A DNA stretch of 64,000 bases from Haloarcula amylovorans. GTDB taxonomy: Archaea > Halobacteriota > Halobacteria > Halobacteriales > Haloarculaceae. The position numbers and the translations under genes were made by a program. The stretch is taken from the NCBI RefSeq assembly GCF_004681185.1, contig NZ_SRIF01000013.1:23283-87282 (forward strand), written 5' to 3'. Each line of letters begins with the position of its first letter. The first letter of the stretch is position 1. The notes below the pieces were generated by a model, which worked only from the letters and a program-made list of their open reading frames with translations, was not told the DNA's origin and searched no databases. Of this stretch, positions 24,094 through 32,561 are shown piece by piece.

Positions 24094-25974
24094 ATGGAAA
24101 TCGTACCGGACACGAGCGTGGTCATCGATGGCCGCGTGTCCGAGCAGATAGAAGCCGATGCCGACCCGGATTCGGACGTGGACGGCATGGGCTTTGCCGG
24201 CGCGACAGTCGTCATCCCAGAAGCCGTCGTCGGCGAACTCGAAGCACAGGCCAACGACGGCCGGGAGACCGGTTGGGAGGGACTCGAAGAACTCCAGCGA
24301 CTCGTCGACCTCGCCGAGGACGGCACCGTCGACGTCGAGTACGTCGGTCGCCGCCCCGACGCCATCGAGAAGCGTGACGCGGGCGAGGGAGAAATCGACG
24401 CGCTCATCCGCGATGTGGCACAGAACCGCGAGGCGACGCTGGTGACGAGCGACGACGTGCAGGCCGAGGTCGCCCGCGCGAAGGGGCTCGACGTGGAGTT
24501 CATCGAACCGCGCGGTCGGACGATCAACCGCCTCCAGATAGAGAACTTCTTCGACGAGGGGACGATGAGCGTCCACCTCAAGGTCGGCGTCAAGCCCTAC
24601 GCGAAGAAGGGCTCCATCGGCGACATGCACTACCAGCCGATTCGGGACGACCTCGCCACGGAGGAAGAACTCCGCCAATATTCTGAGGACATCGAGGAGG
24701 CCGCCCGCTCCTCGCCCGACGGCTTCCTCGAACTCGACGAACCGGGGATGAGCATCGTCCAGTTCAAGGACATGCGTATCGCCATCGCCCGGCCGCCGTT
24801 CTCCGACGCACGCGAGATCACCGCCGTCCGGCCGATCGTCAAGACGGAGTTAGACGACTACGAACACGCCGACGAACTGCGCGACCGCTTCACGGAACAC
24901 CAGCGTGGCGTCCTCATCTCGGGATCGCCCGGTGCCGGGAAGTCGACGTTCGCGCAGGCAGTCGGCGAGTTCCTCGTCGACGCCGACTACGCGGTCAAGA
25001 CGATGGAGAAGCCACGGGACCTGCAGGTCGGACCCGAAATCACCCAGTACACCGCGCTGGGTGGGTCGATGGAGAAGACCGCCGACTCGCTGTTGATGGT
25101 CCGGCCGGACTACACCATCTACGACGAGGTGCGAAAGACTGACGACTTCGAGGTGTTCGCGGACATGCGACTCGCGGGTGTCGGGATGGTCGGCGTCGTC
25201 CACGCGACGCGGGCCGTCGACGCCCTCCAGCGGCTCATCGGTCGCGTCGAACTGGGTCTCATCCCCCAGATCGTCGACACCGTCGTCTACATCGAAGCCG
25301 GCGAGGTCCACACCGTCTACGACGTGACGACCGAGGTCAAGGTCCCGCAGGGGCTGATGGAAGAGGACCTCGCGCGCCCGGTCATCGTCGTCCGGGACTT
25401 CGAGACCGGCCAGCCGGAGTACGAGATCTACACCTTCAACCGGCAGGTCGTCACCGTCCCCCTCAACGAGGACGACGACGAACAGGATTCGGGCGTCGAC
25501 CGACTGGCCAAGCAGGAGGTCGAGCGCGAGATTCGGGCCATCGCCCGCGGTCACGTCGACGTCGAACTTCGCGGACCGAACAACGCCGTCGTGTGGGTCG
25601 AAGACGACGACATCCCGCAGGTCATCGGTAAGGGCGGCGGCCGCATCACCGACGTGGAGAACCGATTGGGCATCGACATCGACGTGCGAACCCTCGATGA
25701 GAAGCCCACCGGTCCCTCTGGCGGCCCGCAGACCGACAGCGGCGGCAGCAAGCAGGGCGAAATCGTCCAACCCGAAGTCACCTCTCGGCACGTCATCGTC
25801 CCCCTAGACGGACACGCGGGCGACACCGTCGAGGTGCAAGCCGACGGCGAGTACCTCTTCACCGCCACCGTCTCTCGCGGGGGCGAGATTCAGGTATCGC
25901 GCGGCTCCGGCATCGCCGAGGAGTTAGAGCGGGCAATCGACCGCGGCATGACGATTACCGTCGTCCCGTCGTAA
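24094..25974 (+). CDS. PIN-domain/PilT-like ATPase/KH protein (PINA type)
   Basis: A 626-residue archaeal protein with three parts. A PIN nuclease-like domain spans residues 1-140, with acidic residues Asp6, Glu43, Glu98/100 and Asp120/121. A PilT/VirB11-like ATPase follows with Walker A GSPGAGKST at 277-285. A KH RNA-binding domain lies near 505-545 (IPQVIGKGGGRITDVENRLG). Such proteins are hexameric ATPases linked to Holliday-junction or RNA processing. A TTTTAAAT box (24066-24073) is exactly placed for a leaderless ATG at 24094. Confidence 0.9.
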   Translation: MEIVPDTSVVIDGRVSEQIEADADPDSDVDGMGFAGATVVIPEAVVGELEAQANDGRETGWEGLEELQRLVDLAEDGTVDVEYVGRRPDAIEKRDAGEGEIDALIRDVAQNREATLVTSDDVQAEVARAKGLDVEFIEPRGRTINRLQIENFFDEGTMSVHLKVGVKPYAKKGSIGDMHYQPIRDDLATEEELRQYSEDIEEAARSSPDGFLELDEPGMSIVQFKDMRIAIARPPFSDAREITAVRPIVKTELDDYEHADELRDRFTEHQRGVLISGSPGAGKSTFAQAVGEFLVDADYAVKTMEKPRDLQVGPEITQYTALGGSMEKTADSLLMVRPDYTIYDEVRKTDDFEVFADMRLAGVGMVGVVHATRAVDALQRLIGRVELGLIPQIVDTVVYIEAGEVHTVYDVTTEVKVPQGLMEEDLARPVIVVRDFETGQPEYEIYTFNRQVVTVPLNEDDDEQDSGVDRLAKQEVEREIRAIARGHVDVELRGPNNAVVWVEDDDIPQVIGKGGGRITDVENRLGIDIDVRTLDEKPTGPSGGPQTDSGGSKQGEIVQPEVTSRHVIVPLDGHAGDTVEVQADGEYLFTATVSRGGEIQVSRGSGIAEELERAIDRGMTITVVPS

Positions 25975-26286
25975 ATCGGGTAGTCGGTTGCAGTGCGGTT
26001 CGGGACCGTGAGGCCGTCCCGAACTGACTGCGAGACAGCGCCGAGCAGTCAGCCGTTTTCGTCCAGATATTCAGGTCGAACGGGACAGCCGCTGTCCTCC
26101 CGCCGAGAGCCGTTCGTGAACGGGGTCGACTGCGAGTGCCCGAAAACACATACGTCAAGTATATCCCCACAGAAATGGACGTTAGAACCGTATCCGTGCA
26201 GACTATTGTATTATGTACCACTATATAAGGTACCTATACGGCATTCGAACATAGCTATTTAGTGCTGTCGCAGTGGTACTTGTATT
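25975..26286. other. 312-nt intergenic region with an inverted GTACC/GGTAC pair
   Basis: No gene is supported. The last 120 nt are AT-rich. GTACC (26215-26219) and GGTAC (26229-26233) flank ACTATATAA, an operator-like arrangement around a TATA-like core. A separate box TATTTAGT (26256-26263) fits the leaderless start at 26287. Confidence 0.4.
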
Positions 26287-26454
26287 ATGGACCTACCCGA
26301 CGCTACCCCTGGTTCGGACCTCCATTTCGACACCGACAGCCACCGCTCGGCCCACGACGGCGACAGGTACTGTCGCCACTGTCAGGAGATTGCGCTCGTA
26401 TTCGACCCCCACGCTAACCGGGCGCGCTGTCGCGCCTGCGGTGAACTGGCCTGA
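26287..26454 (+). CDS. 55-residue zinc-ribbon protein
   Basis: ATG 26287 to TGA 26452-26454. The protein has two CxxC knuckles (YCRHC and CRAC) separated by about 17 residues, the pattern of a small zinc ribbon, after an acidic N-terminus. TATA-like TATTTAGT is 24-31 nt upstream. The next gene (another zinc protein) begins 5 nt later, so they form a pair. No specific function is recognised. Confidence 0.65.
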   Translation: MDLPDATPGSDLHFDTDSHRSAHDGDRYCRHCQEIALVFDPHANRARCRACGELA

Positions 26455-26459
26455 GAACG

Positions 26460-26594
26460 ATGCGCCTCCGACAGCGACTACGCGGGAGTATTCGACGCGA
26501 GCCGACCTACGAGTGTGCGTTCTGTCGCTTGACGTTCGACGACGAGCGAGACCACTGCCCAGCCTGCGGCTGGACGGTCAGAGAATGTAGCTGA
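26460..26594 (+). CDS. 44-residue rubredoxin-like zinc-ribbon protein
   Basis: ATG 26460 to TGA 26592-26594. The basic N-terminus (MRLRQRLRGSIRREP) is followed by YECAFC and HCPACGW, a compact four-cysteine knuckle as in rubredoxin-type domains, with a final Cys near the end. It lies 5 nt after the previous zinc-ribbon gene and is convergent with the winged-helix gene, whose stop is 1 nt away. Confidence 0.62.
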   Translation: MRLRQRLRGSIRREPTYECAFCRLTFDDERDHCPACGWTVRECS

Positions 26595-26595
26595 G

Positions 26596-26862
26596 TCAGT
26601 CCGAGACGGCCGCATCGGCCTGTTCTGCGGGCTGTTCGGTTATCTCGTAGAGGTTCTGTCGGGCGTCGGCGAAGTAGACGTCTTCTTCGATGACACCGAC
26701 TTCGTCGAGGCGTTCGAGGGCGTAGCGGACCGTGCGTGCAGAAAGCATCGACTCCTCGACGATGCCCTTCTGGGTCAGCGGCCCGTCGTATTCCAGCACC
26801 TTGTAGACGAGCTTCGCGCTCGGTGGAAGGTCTGCGATGGCCTCCCCATCGGATTCCGTCAT
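26596..26862 (-). CDS. Small winged-helix transcriptional regulator
   Basis: An 88-residue protein with one winged-helix domain: LPPSAKLVYKVLEYDGPLTQ (first helices), ARTVRYALERLDEVGVI (recognition helix), then a wing with VYFADARQNLYEI. This is the MarR/TrmB-like build common in haloarchaea. The tail is acidic. The target is unknown. It is convergent with the two zinc-ribbon genes. Confidence 0.8.
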   Translation of the reverse strand: MTESDGEAIADLPPSAKLVYKVLEYDGPLTQKGIVEESMLSARTVRYALERLDEVGVIEEDVYFADARQNLYEITEQPAEQADAAVSD

Positions 26863-27045
26863 TACCTGTTACGAATGTCGCCGGATGCATAAAGATTGAG
26901 GAGTCAGTTCGGCAGACGGGCGAACACGGGGAAACGTAAGAGTCGTCTGTCGGTTAGCGACGCTTCACCGACGTCCGGACTGTGGCGGGCCGACCGGGGT
27001 ACTGGAACCGCGCCCCTTTTGGTGGAGGGTAGTTCAGTACTGCGT

Positions 27046-27342
27046 ATGGCAACGGAAACGGCGGACGGCATGAGTTCCCACATGCGGGGACTCACTGTCA
27101 CGACGATAACGGCGGTCGCGGGCATCGCGGCGGCGTTGGTTTCGGACGCCGTGGCGACGGCCCCCGGTGACATCACCGGCATCGTCGTCGTCGCAGTCGC
27201 CGTCCTCGCACAGTTCCCGATACTTCGGGTCATCGGCATCGGTCCGGACGACCTCTCGACGAAGGACGTCCTCTACGTTGCGTTCATGACTTTCGCGCTC
27301 TGGTTCGTCTCGTGGGGCATCCTGCTGACCGCGGGGGTGTAA
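27046..27342 (+). CDS. Small membrane protein (possibly EMC6-like)
   Basis: A 98-residue protein with three membrane helices: a hydrophilic start (MATETADGMSSHMRG), a helix at 19-40, a helix at 45-65, then the conserved-looking stretch IGPDDLSTKDVLYVAFMTFALWFVSWGI. Size and topology resemble EMC6-like archaeal proteins, which I recall from haloarchaeal annotations; this is tentative. Start 27046 is preferred over upstream open frame. It ends 3 nt before the ABCE1 gene, so both probably share a transcript. Confidence 0.7.
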   Translation: MATETADGMSSHMRGLTVTTITAVAGIAAALVSDAVATAPGDITGIVVVAVAVLAQFPILRVIGIGPDDLSTKDVLYVAFMTFALWFVSWGILLTAGV

Positions 27343-27345
27343 TCG

Positions 27346-29184
27346 ATGGCGGAGGACAGCATCGCGGTCGTCGACCTAGACCGGTGTCAGCCCGACCGCT
27401 GTAACTACGAGTGTATGAACTACTGCCCGCCCAACCGGAGCGGGAAAGAGTGCATCGTCAAGCGCGGCGACGAATACGAAGAAGACGAGGAGTTCGAGGG
27501 AAAACCCGACCAGGTACGCATCTCCGAGGAGATCTGTCTGGGCGAATCCTGCGGTATCTGCGTCAACAAGTGTCCGTTCGACGCGATCGAGATTATCAAC
27601 CTCCCGCAGGAACTGAACGACGACCCCGTTCACCGCTACGGCGAGAACTCCTTCGCGCTGTACGGCCTGCCGACGCCCCAGGAGGGACAAGTGACGGGTA
27701 TCCTCGGGCCGAACGGCATCGGGAAGACGACGGCCGTTCGCATCCTCGCCGACGAGATGTCGCCGAACCTCGGTCGCTATGGCGAGCCGGTCGGGTGGGA
27801 CGACGTACTCGACGAATACCGCGGGACCGCACTACAGGACTACCTCGAACAGCTGCGTGACGGGGACGTCTCTGTCGCGCGTAAACCGCAGTACGTCGAC
27901 CGCATCCCCGACCAGTTCGACGGGAAAGCGCGGGAGCTGCTCGAACAGACCGACGAACGCGGCGAGCTGGACTACCTCATCGACCGCACCGACATCGGTC
28001 CGGTCGTCGACAGCAACTTAGACGACCTCTCCGGCGGCGAACTCCAGCGTGTGGCGCTGGTGGCAACGCTGGCCCGCGACGCCGACTTCTACTTCCTTGA
28101 CGAGATTACGCCGTATCTGGACATCGGTCAGCGGATGACCGCCGCGCGCCTGATTCGGGAACTCGCCGAGGACGGCGACCGCTCGATGCTCGTCGTCGAA
28201 CACGACCTCGCGATCCTCGACTTGCTGGCGGACAACATCAACGTCGCCTACGGGTCGCCCGGCGCGTTCGGTATCATCACGTCGCCGAAATCCACGAAGA
28301 ACGGCATCAACGAGTACCTCTCGGGGTATCTGGAGAACGAGAACATGCGCATCCGGCAGACGGAGATCGAGTTCGAGGAGCACGCGCCCCGAACGGCCTC
28401 CACCGGTGACGTTGTCATCGAATACCCCGACCTCACCAAGCGCTACGGCGACGGGGAGTTCTCCCTCGACGTGGACGCGGGCACCATCCGCGAGAGCGAG
28501 GTCCTCGGTGTGGTCGGTCCGAACGGTATCGGGAAGTCCACGTTCGCGAAGATGCTCGCCGGCCGACTCGAACCCAGCGAGGGAAGCGTCGAGTCGGATC
28601 TCGACATCGCCTACAAGCCACAGTACATCGAGATCGACCAGCCGATGCGGGTCGACGCGTTCCTCTCCTCGATTACGGACGACTTCGGGACCTCCTACTG
28701 GAACACCGAAATCGCCCAGCCGCTCCAGCTCGACGCCGTGATGGAACAGCAACTGACGGACCTCTCGGGCGGCGAGCGACAGCGGGTCGCCATCGCGGCC
28801 TGTCTCTCGAAGGACGCCGACCTCTACCTCCTCGACGAACCGTCGGCCCACCTCGACGTCGAACAGCGGGTGCTCGCCACCTCGGCCATCCGCCGCTACG
28901 CCGAGAACCACGACGCGACAGCGATGGTCATCGATCACGACATCTACATGATCGACCTGCTCGCGGACCGACTGCTCGTCTTCGAGGGCGAACCCGCGAA
29001 ACACGGTTACGCGACCCCGCCACAAGGCATGCGTGAGGGGATGAACGAGTTCCTCTCGAACCTCGACATCACGTTCCGCCGCGACGAGCGGACCTCTCGC
29101 CCGCGCATCAATAAGCCGGGGTCCCAACTTGACCGTGAACAGAAGAACTCCGGCGAATACTACTACTCGCCCGACGAGAGCTGA
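27346..29184 (+). CDS. Ribosome recycling ATPase ABCE1/RLI
   Basis: A 612-residue ABC-type ATPase that splits post-termination ribosomes. The N-terminal iron-sulfur domain has two clusters of cysteines (CQPDRCNYECMNYC and CLGESCGICVNKCPF). Two ABC modules follow with Walker A GPNGIGKTT (near 123) and GPNGIGKST (near 390), signatures LSGGELQR and LSGGERQR, and Walker B segments FYFLDE and LYLLDEPSAHLD. The complete and normal-length protein confirms a chromosomal housekeeping region. Cotranscription with the preceding small membrane gene is likely. Confidence 0.97.
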   Translation: MAEDSIAVVDLDRCQPDRCNYECMNYCPPNRSGKECIVKRGDEYEEDEEFEGKPDQVRISEEICLGESCGICVNKCPFDAIEIINLPQELNDDPVHRYGENSFALYGLPTPQEGQVTGILGPNGIGKTTAVRILADEMSPNLGRYGEPVGWDDVLDEYRGTALQDYLEQLRDGDVSVARKPQYVDRIPDQFDGKARELLEQTDERGELDYLIDRTDIGPVVDSNLDDLSGGELQRVALVATLARDADFYFLDEITPYLDIGQRMTAARLIRELAEDGDRSMLVVEHDLAILDLLADNINVAYGSPGAFGIITSPKSTKNGINEYLSGYLENENMRIRQTEIEFEEHAPRTASTGDVVIEYPDLTKRYGDGEFSLDVDAGTIRESEVLGVVGPNGIGKSTFAKMLAGRLEPSEGSVESDLDIAYKPQYIEIDQPMRVDAFLSSITDDFGTSYWNTEIAQPLQLDAVMEQQLTDLSGGERQRVAIAACLSKDADLYLLDEPSAHLDVEQRVLATSAIRRYAENHDATAMVIDHDIYMIDLLADRLLVFEGEPAKHGYATPPQGMREGMNEFLSNLDITFRRDERTSRPRINKPGSQLDREQKNSGEYYYSPDES

Positions 29185-29194
29185 CGTTCCCGTC

Positions 29195-29212
29195 GGAGGC
29201 GGCTTTTTCGGG
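29195..29212 (+). terminator. Probable T-tract terminator after ABCE1
   Basis: GGCGGCTTTTTCGG is about 10-20 nt after the ABCE1 stop. GC-rich sequence followed by five T is consistent with archaeal termination. An AT-rich intergenic stretch follows. Confidence 0.4.
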
Positions 29213-29383
29213 ACGACGGTCACAGAGGCAGCTCTGTCGCCTGAATACACCGGTTGACAGAGTGCGTACCAGTTAAATCCAAGTACGTACCATATAGATT
29301 CAGAATAGATATATTTACATATCATTCTATATATTCCCGAGTGTGCAAAATCATTAAGTTTATTCGCAGTCATATCCGAGACT

Positions 29384-29788
29384 ATGACAAGTTCTGGTCC
29401 CACGAAGCCGATTCCGGATGGGGCGAGGCAACTGACGGCCCACCTCCGGAACAGCATCGGCGACCGACTCCGAAGTGTCATCTGGTATGACAGGGGGGAC
29501 CACGATGTGCTTTATGCTCGGCAAGACGTGGCGGCGGCATATACCGAGGAAGAGGTCAAGGCCGTCGTGGACGAACTCTCGATGGAGTCGTGCACGCGAC
29601 CGATCAAGGAAGAGTTGTACACGCACGGGGGCCTCAGGTGTACCGTGGAGTGCTACGAGGACGGCATCGAGATGCACTTTTGCATCGCCGACGGTGAGGG
29701 GGTCGCCGTCGGGATCGAACCCGTCGCGTTCGTCGAGGAGGGGACGTTCATCGGCAACTGCCTCGAAGCGGCGGAACTCGTCGAGTGA
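29384..29788 (+). CDS. Conserved haloarchaeal hypothetical protein
   Basis: A 134-residue acidic soluble protein without membrane segments. It has alternating helix/strand character, with segments ARQLTAHLRNSIGDRLRSV and LYARQDVAAAYTEEEVKAVV that suggest a small alpha/beta fold. AGTTTATTC (29356-29364) is at the expected -27 position for a leaderless ATG. No function is recognised. It stands alone between ABCE1 and a divergently oriented minus-strand block. Confidence 0.75.
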   Translation: MTSSGPTKPIPDGARQLTAHLRNSIGDRLRSVIWYDRGDHDVLYARQDVAAAYTEEEVKAVVDELSMESCTRPIKEELYTHGGLRCTVECYEDGIEMHFCIADGEGVAVGIEPVAFVEEGTFIGNCLEAAELVE

Positions 29789-29870
29789 ACGGAGGTCGCC
29801 GCTTCAGTAGATAGCAGTCGCTGCCGAGCGCTGCCTACCTCTCGAAAAGGGGACACGCTCCCGGAACCGA

Positions 29871-30086
29871 TTACGCGGCGGGGTCGCTGGTGTCGCCGGT
29901 TTCGGACCCGGCGACGGCGTCGTCGAGTCCGTCGGCGACCTCCTCGGGGTCGAACTCCTCGTCGGGGCGGAGCTCCCGGTCGGGGGAGTCGCCGTCCTGT
30001 CGTTCAGTGACCGATTCGTCGCCGGTGACCGAGACGAAGATGTCACCCAGTTCCGCAGCTCGGTCGCCTGACTGACTTTTGCTCAT
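29871..30086 (-). CDS. Small acidic haloarchaeal protein
   Basis: A 71-residue, strongly acidic protein. The N-terminus (MSKSQSGDRAAELGDIFVSVTGDESVTE) looks structured, and the C-terminal half is Asp/Glu-rich and probably disordered. The family is conserved in haloarchaea, as I recall, without known role. A perfect palindrome lies 40 nt upstream (30126-30143). Confidence 0.6.
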   Translation of the reverse strand: MSKSQSGDRAAELGDIFVSVTGDESVTERQDGDSPDRELRPDEEFDPEEVADGLDDAVAGSETGDTSDPAA

Positions 30087-30125
30087 TCGCAGTCGTTGCT
30101 AACAGGTAGAGGGGGTTAGCTCCAT

Positions 30126-30143
30126 CACCTAACTCGTTAGGTG
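30126..30143. repeat. Perfect 18-nt palindrome between two minus-strand genes
   Basis: CACCTAAC-TC-GTTAGGTG, eight-base arms with a 2-nt centre. It lies 26 nt past the archaemetzincin stop and 40 nt before the small acidic gene, so it could be an operator of the latter or an RNA hairpin. No homologous copy was noticed in the window. Confidence 0.5.
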
Positions 30144-30169
30144 GGTTGCAGTCGGGCGATTTCGGCCGT

Positions 30170-30691
30170 TCAGAGGACGTTTCGCTGGCAGGAGCCACAC
30201 AGCGACGGTTCTTTGACGTCCACTTGTCGAACCGTCGGCGAGAAGTTCATCACGCAGCGCTTGTTGTCACAGTGTTCTAATCCGAGCGTGTGGCCGATCT
30301 CGTGGACGACCTCCTTCCGGACACGGGCGGCGAAGATGTCGCTGGCCGACTGATTCGAGAACCCGCCGTCAGAGGAGGTCTGAAGGCGATACGTCGAGAT
30401 GACACTTCCCGAGCCGCCGAGGTAGGCGAGGCCGAACACGTAGTTGCGGCGACGGTAAAAGAGGTCTTTCGGGGTGATGGCGATGTTCTTCTCGCCCGCG
30501 CCGATGCGACGTGCGAGGTCGATGAACTCCTCGGCGCGGTACTGGTCGCGGTCGCCATCGTACGCACCGGCGGGGATCGACTGCGGTTCGTGCATGGAGA
30601 CGTCGCAGTCGTAGGTGGTGCGAAGGCCCTCCGATGCCTCGCGTTTCACCTGGGCAGAGACGTCGCCCACCGGGACGATGTCGACATGCAT
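30170..30691 (-). CDS. amzA: Archaemetzincin family zinc metalloprotease
   Basis: A 173-residue archaemetzincin. The full signature is present: HEIGH (130-134), His140, Cys141, Cys146 with Met148, and the C-terminal pair Cys165/Cys168, which bind two zinc ions. The family has aminopeptidase-like activity in eukaryotic members; the archaeal substrate is unknown. Start 30691 (MHVDIVPVGD) matches the family N-terminus. Only 15 nt separate it from the divergent UPF0146 gene. Confidence 0.93.
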   Translation of the reverse strand: MHVDIVPVGDVSAQVKREASEGLRTTYDCDVSMHEPQSIPAGAYDGDRDQYRAEEFIDLARRIGAGEKNIAITPKDLFYRRRNYVFGLAYLGGSGSVISTYRLQTSSDGGFSNQSASDIFAARVRKEVVHEIGHTLGLEHCDNKRCVMNFSPTVRQVDVKEPSLCGSCQRNVL

Positions 30692-30706
30692 GAGAATGCA
30701 TATGAG

Positions 30707-31135
30707 ATGGTGGCGCTTAAACATCCCGACGTGAGCGACGCAGAACGGACCCTCGTCGGCCGATTGGCGACCACCGATAGCGTGGTAGAGGTTGGCATCG
30801 GCAACCACCCCGACGTAGCCGCGGCCCTCGCCGAACGGGGTGTCGACGTGACGGCGACAGATATCACAGCACGCTCGGTTCCCGACGGCGTGGCCTTCGT
30901 CGTCGACGACGTAACCGACCCCGAGTTGGCGGTCTACGAGGGAACCGACATCGTCTTCGCGCGGAACCTTCCGCCGGAGCTCCATCGGCCGACGCGAGCG
31001 GTCGCCCGACGCGTCGGCGCTGACTGCTGGTTTACGACGCTCGGCGGCGACCAGCCAACAGTGCCCGTCACGCGCGAGCAACTCGATGGACGAGTGACGC
31101 TGTTTCGGGCCACGGACGGTTCGGGCGGCCGGTAA
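30707..31135 (+). CDS. UPF0146 family protein
   Basis: A 142-residue Rossmann-like protein of the archaeal UPF0146 family. The core is VVEVGIGNHPDVAAALAERG, VTATDIT, then DIVFARNLPPELHRPTRAVARRVGADC. The fold resembles an S-adenosylmethionine-binding domain, but no activity is established. Start 30707 was chosen because it leaves the family N-terminus; the longer frame to 30290 is antisense to archaemetzincin. The two divergent genes have overlapping promoter space. Confidence 0.85.
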   Translation: MVALKHPDVSDAERTLVGRLATTDSVVEVGIGNHPDVAAALAERGVDVTATDITARSVPDGVAFVVDDVTDPELAVYEGTDIVFARNLPPELHRPTRAVARRVGADCWFTTLGGDQPTVPVTREQLDGRVTLFRATDGSGGR

Positions 31136-31185
31136 CGCGTAGCTGACATAGTAAGGCGCTTCAACGACGACGACGACGGGCGAGT

Positions 31186-32052
31186 ATGCAAGTCGACGCG
31201 GTCGTCTTAGACATCGACGGCGTCCTCGTGGACGTCGCCGACTCCTACCGGCGGGCCGTCATCGAATCCGTCGAGCGAGTGTACGGAGACTCCATCGAAC
31301 GGGCCGACATCCAGCGGTTCAAGGACGCCGGCGGGTTCAACAACGACTGGGAACTGACCGACGCAGCGGCGCTGTACGTCCTCGCCGACCGCGAGGGGAG
31401 CGTCGGCGACGTGACGAGTTTCACCGACGCCATCGCCGAGCGCGGCGGCGGCCGCTCGGCAGCCGAAGCTGTCGTTCGGGACCGACTGAACGAGGTGACT
31501 GCCGAGCGAGTGTTCGATGCGTGGGACCCGGAACAACTCCGTGACGTGTTCCAGACGCTGTATCTCGGGAGCGACCTGTACCGAGACCTCGAAGGCGGCG
31601 ACCCGGTGTTCGACGCGCCCGGCTACATCAACGACGAACCGATACTGGTCGACGCCGAGACGCTGGCGGCGTTGCAGGACCGCTACGCCGTCGGCGTCGT
31701 CACCGGCCGACCCGCCGCGGAAGCCGACATCGCCATGGACCGCGTCGGCTTGGACCTGCCTGATGCGCACCGCTTTACGATGGACGACTGGGAGGAGGGG
31801 AAGCCTCACCCCGCCGCCCTCGTGACGTTGGCCGAGCGCTTCGACGCCGAGCGCGTGGCCTTCGCGGGTGATACGCTCGACGACGTGAAGACGGCGGTCA
31901 ACGCCGACGCCGCGGACGACGAGCGAGTGTACTACGGTGTCGGCGTCCTGACCGGCGGGCTGACTGGCGAGGACGGCCGCCGAAAGTACGCCGCTGCGGG
32001 CGCAAGCGCGGTAGTCGAGACGGTCAACGACCTCACTGACCTGCTTGAGTAG
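31186..32052 (+). CDS. HAD superfamily phosphatase (subfamily IA)
   Basis: A 288-residue hydrolase. HAD motif I DIDGVLVD (nucleophile near residue 9), motif II VTGRP, motif III lysine in EEGKPHP and motif IV AFAGDTLDDVKTAVNA. The protein is longer than average HAD-IA and matches the archaeal group often annotated TIGR01548. The substrate is unknown, probably a phosphorylated metabolite. It is 50 nt downstream of UPF0146 on the same strand. Confidence 0.87.
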   Translation: MQVDAVVLDIDGVLVDVADSYRRAVIESVERVYGDSIERADIQRFKDAGGFNNDWELTDAAALYVLADREGSVGDVTSFTDAIAERGGGRSAAEAVVRDRLNEVTAERVFDAWDPEQLRDVFQTLYLGSDLYRDLEGGDPVFDAPGYINDEPILVDAETLAALQDRYAVGVVTGRPAAEADIAMDRVGLDLPDAHRFTMDDWEEGKPHPAALVTLAERFDAERVAFAGDTLDDVKTAVNADAADDERVYYGVGVLTGGLTGEDGRRKYAAAGASAVVETVNDLTDLLE

Positions 32053-32117
32053 CTCGCTCGACGGATAGACGACACGAGAACGGCAGGGATTTCCCGGCCG
32101 AAGTGAAACTCGGCGAT

Positions 32118-32507
32118 ATGGGACGGAAGGCGATGGTCGCGTGGGCGCTGTTGGTGAGCATCTGGGCCGGTCTCGTGGGCGGGGCGGCGGTGTTCGAGCC
32201 GTCTATCGACTACGTCCCTCTGTACGCCATCGCCTTCACCGTCGTCGCGTTCCCGGCCGCGTACTGGGCGATCGCATCGAACCGAGCGATATTCGACTCG
32301 GCTCACCGCCCGGGCCGCATGGCCATCTTCATCCTCGTCATCTTCCTCGTCACAGTGGTCCTGGCCACACCGTTCGCGTTCTTCCTGGGGCACACCGGGC
32401 CACTCGGCATCGTCGTCCAGTTGCTCGCCTACGTCGTCGGCCTCGCAACGGCGCTGTACGTCGCCTACGGCGGCGGCTTCGACCTCGCCTGGGAGCGATA
32501 CACGTAG
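32118..32507 (+). CDS. Haloarchaeal four-helix membrane protein
   Basis: A 129-residue protein with four membrane segments (about residues 5-25, 33-52, 68-90 and 97-118), a hydrophilic loop with SNRAIFDSAHRPGR and a short C-terminus. ATG 32118 is preferred; a GTG at 32103 would add five residues. Function is unknown. Confidence 0.72.
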   Translation: MGRKAMVAWALLVSIWAGLVGGAAVFEPSIDYVPLYAIAFTVVAFPAAYWAIASNRAIFDSAHRPGRMAIFILVIFLVTVVLATPFAFFLGHTGPLGIVVQLLAYVVGLATALYVAYGGGFDLAWERYT

Positions 32508-32561
32508 GCAAGCACCACCGGTCGCACAACGCTTATTCACCGGTCGGTCTACCCGATAGAC

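Noticed and set aside
28018..29481. 487-codon open frame on the minus strand
   Set aside because: Antisense to the ABCE1 gene and its downstream region; composition and lack of motifs show it is a shadow frame.
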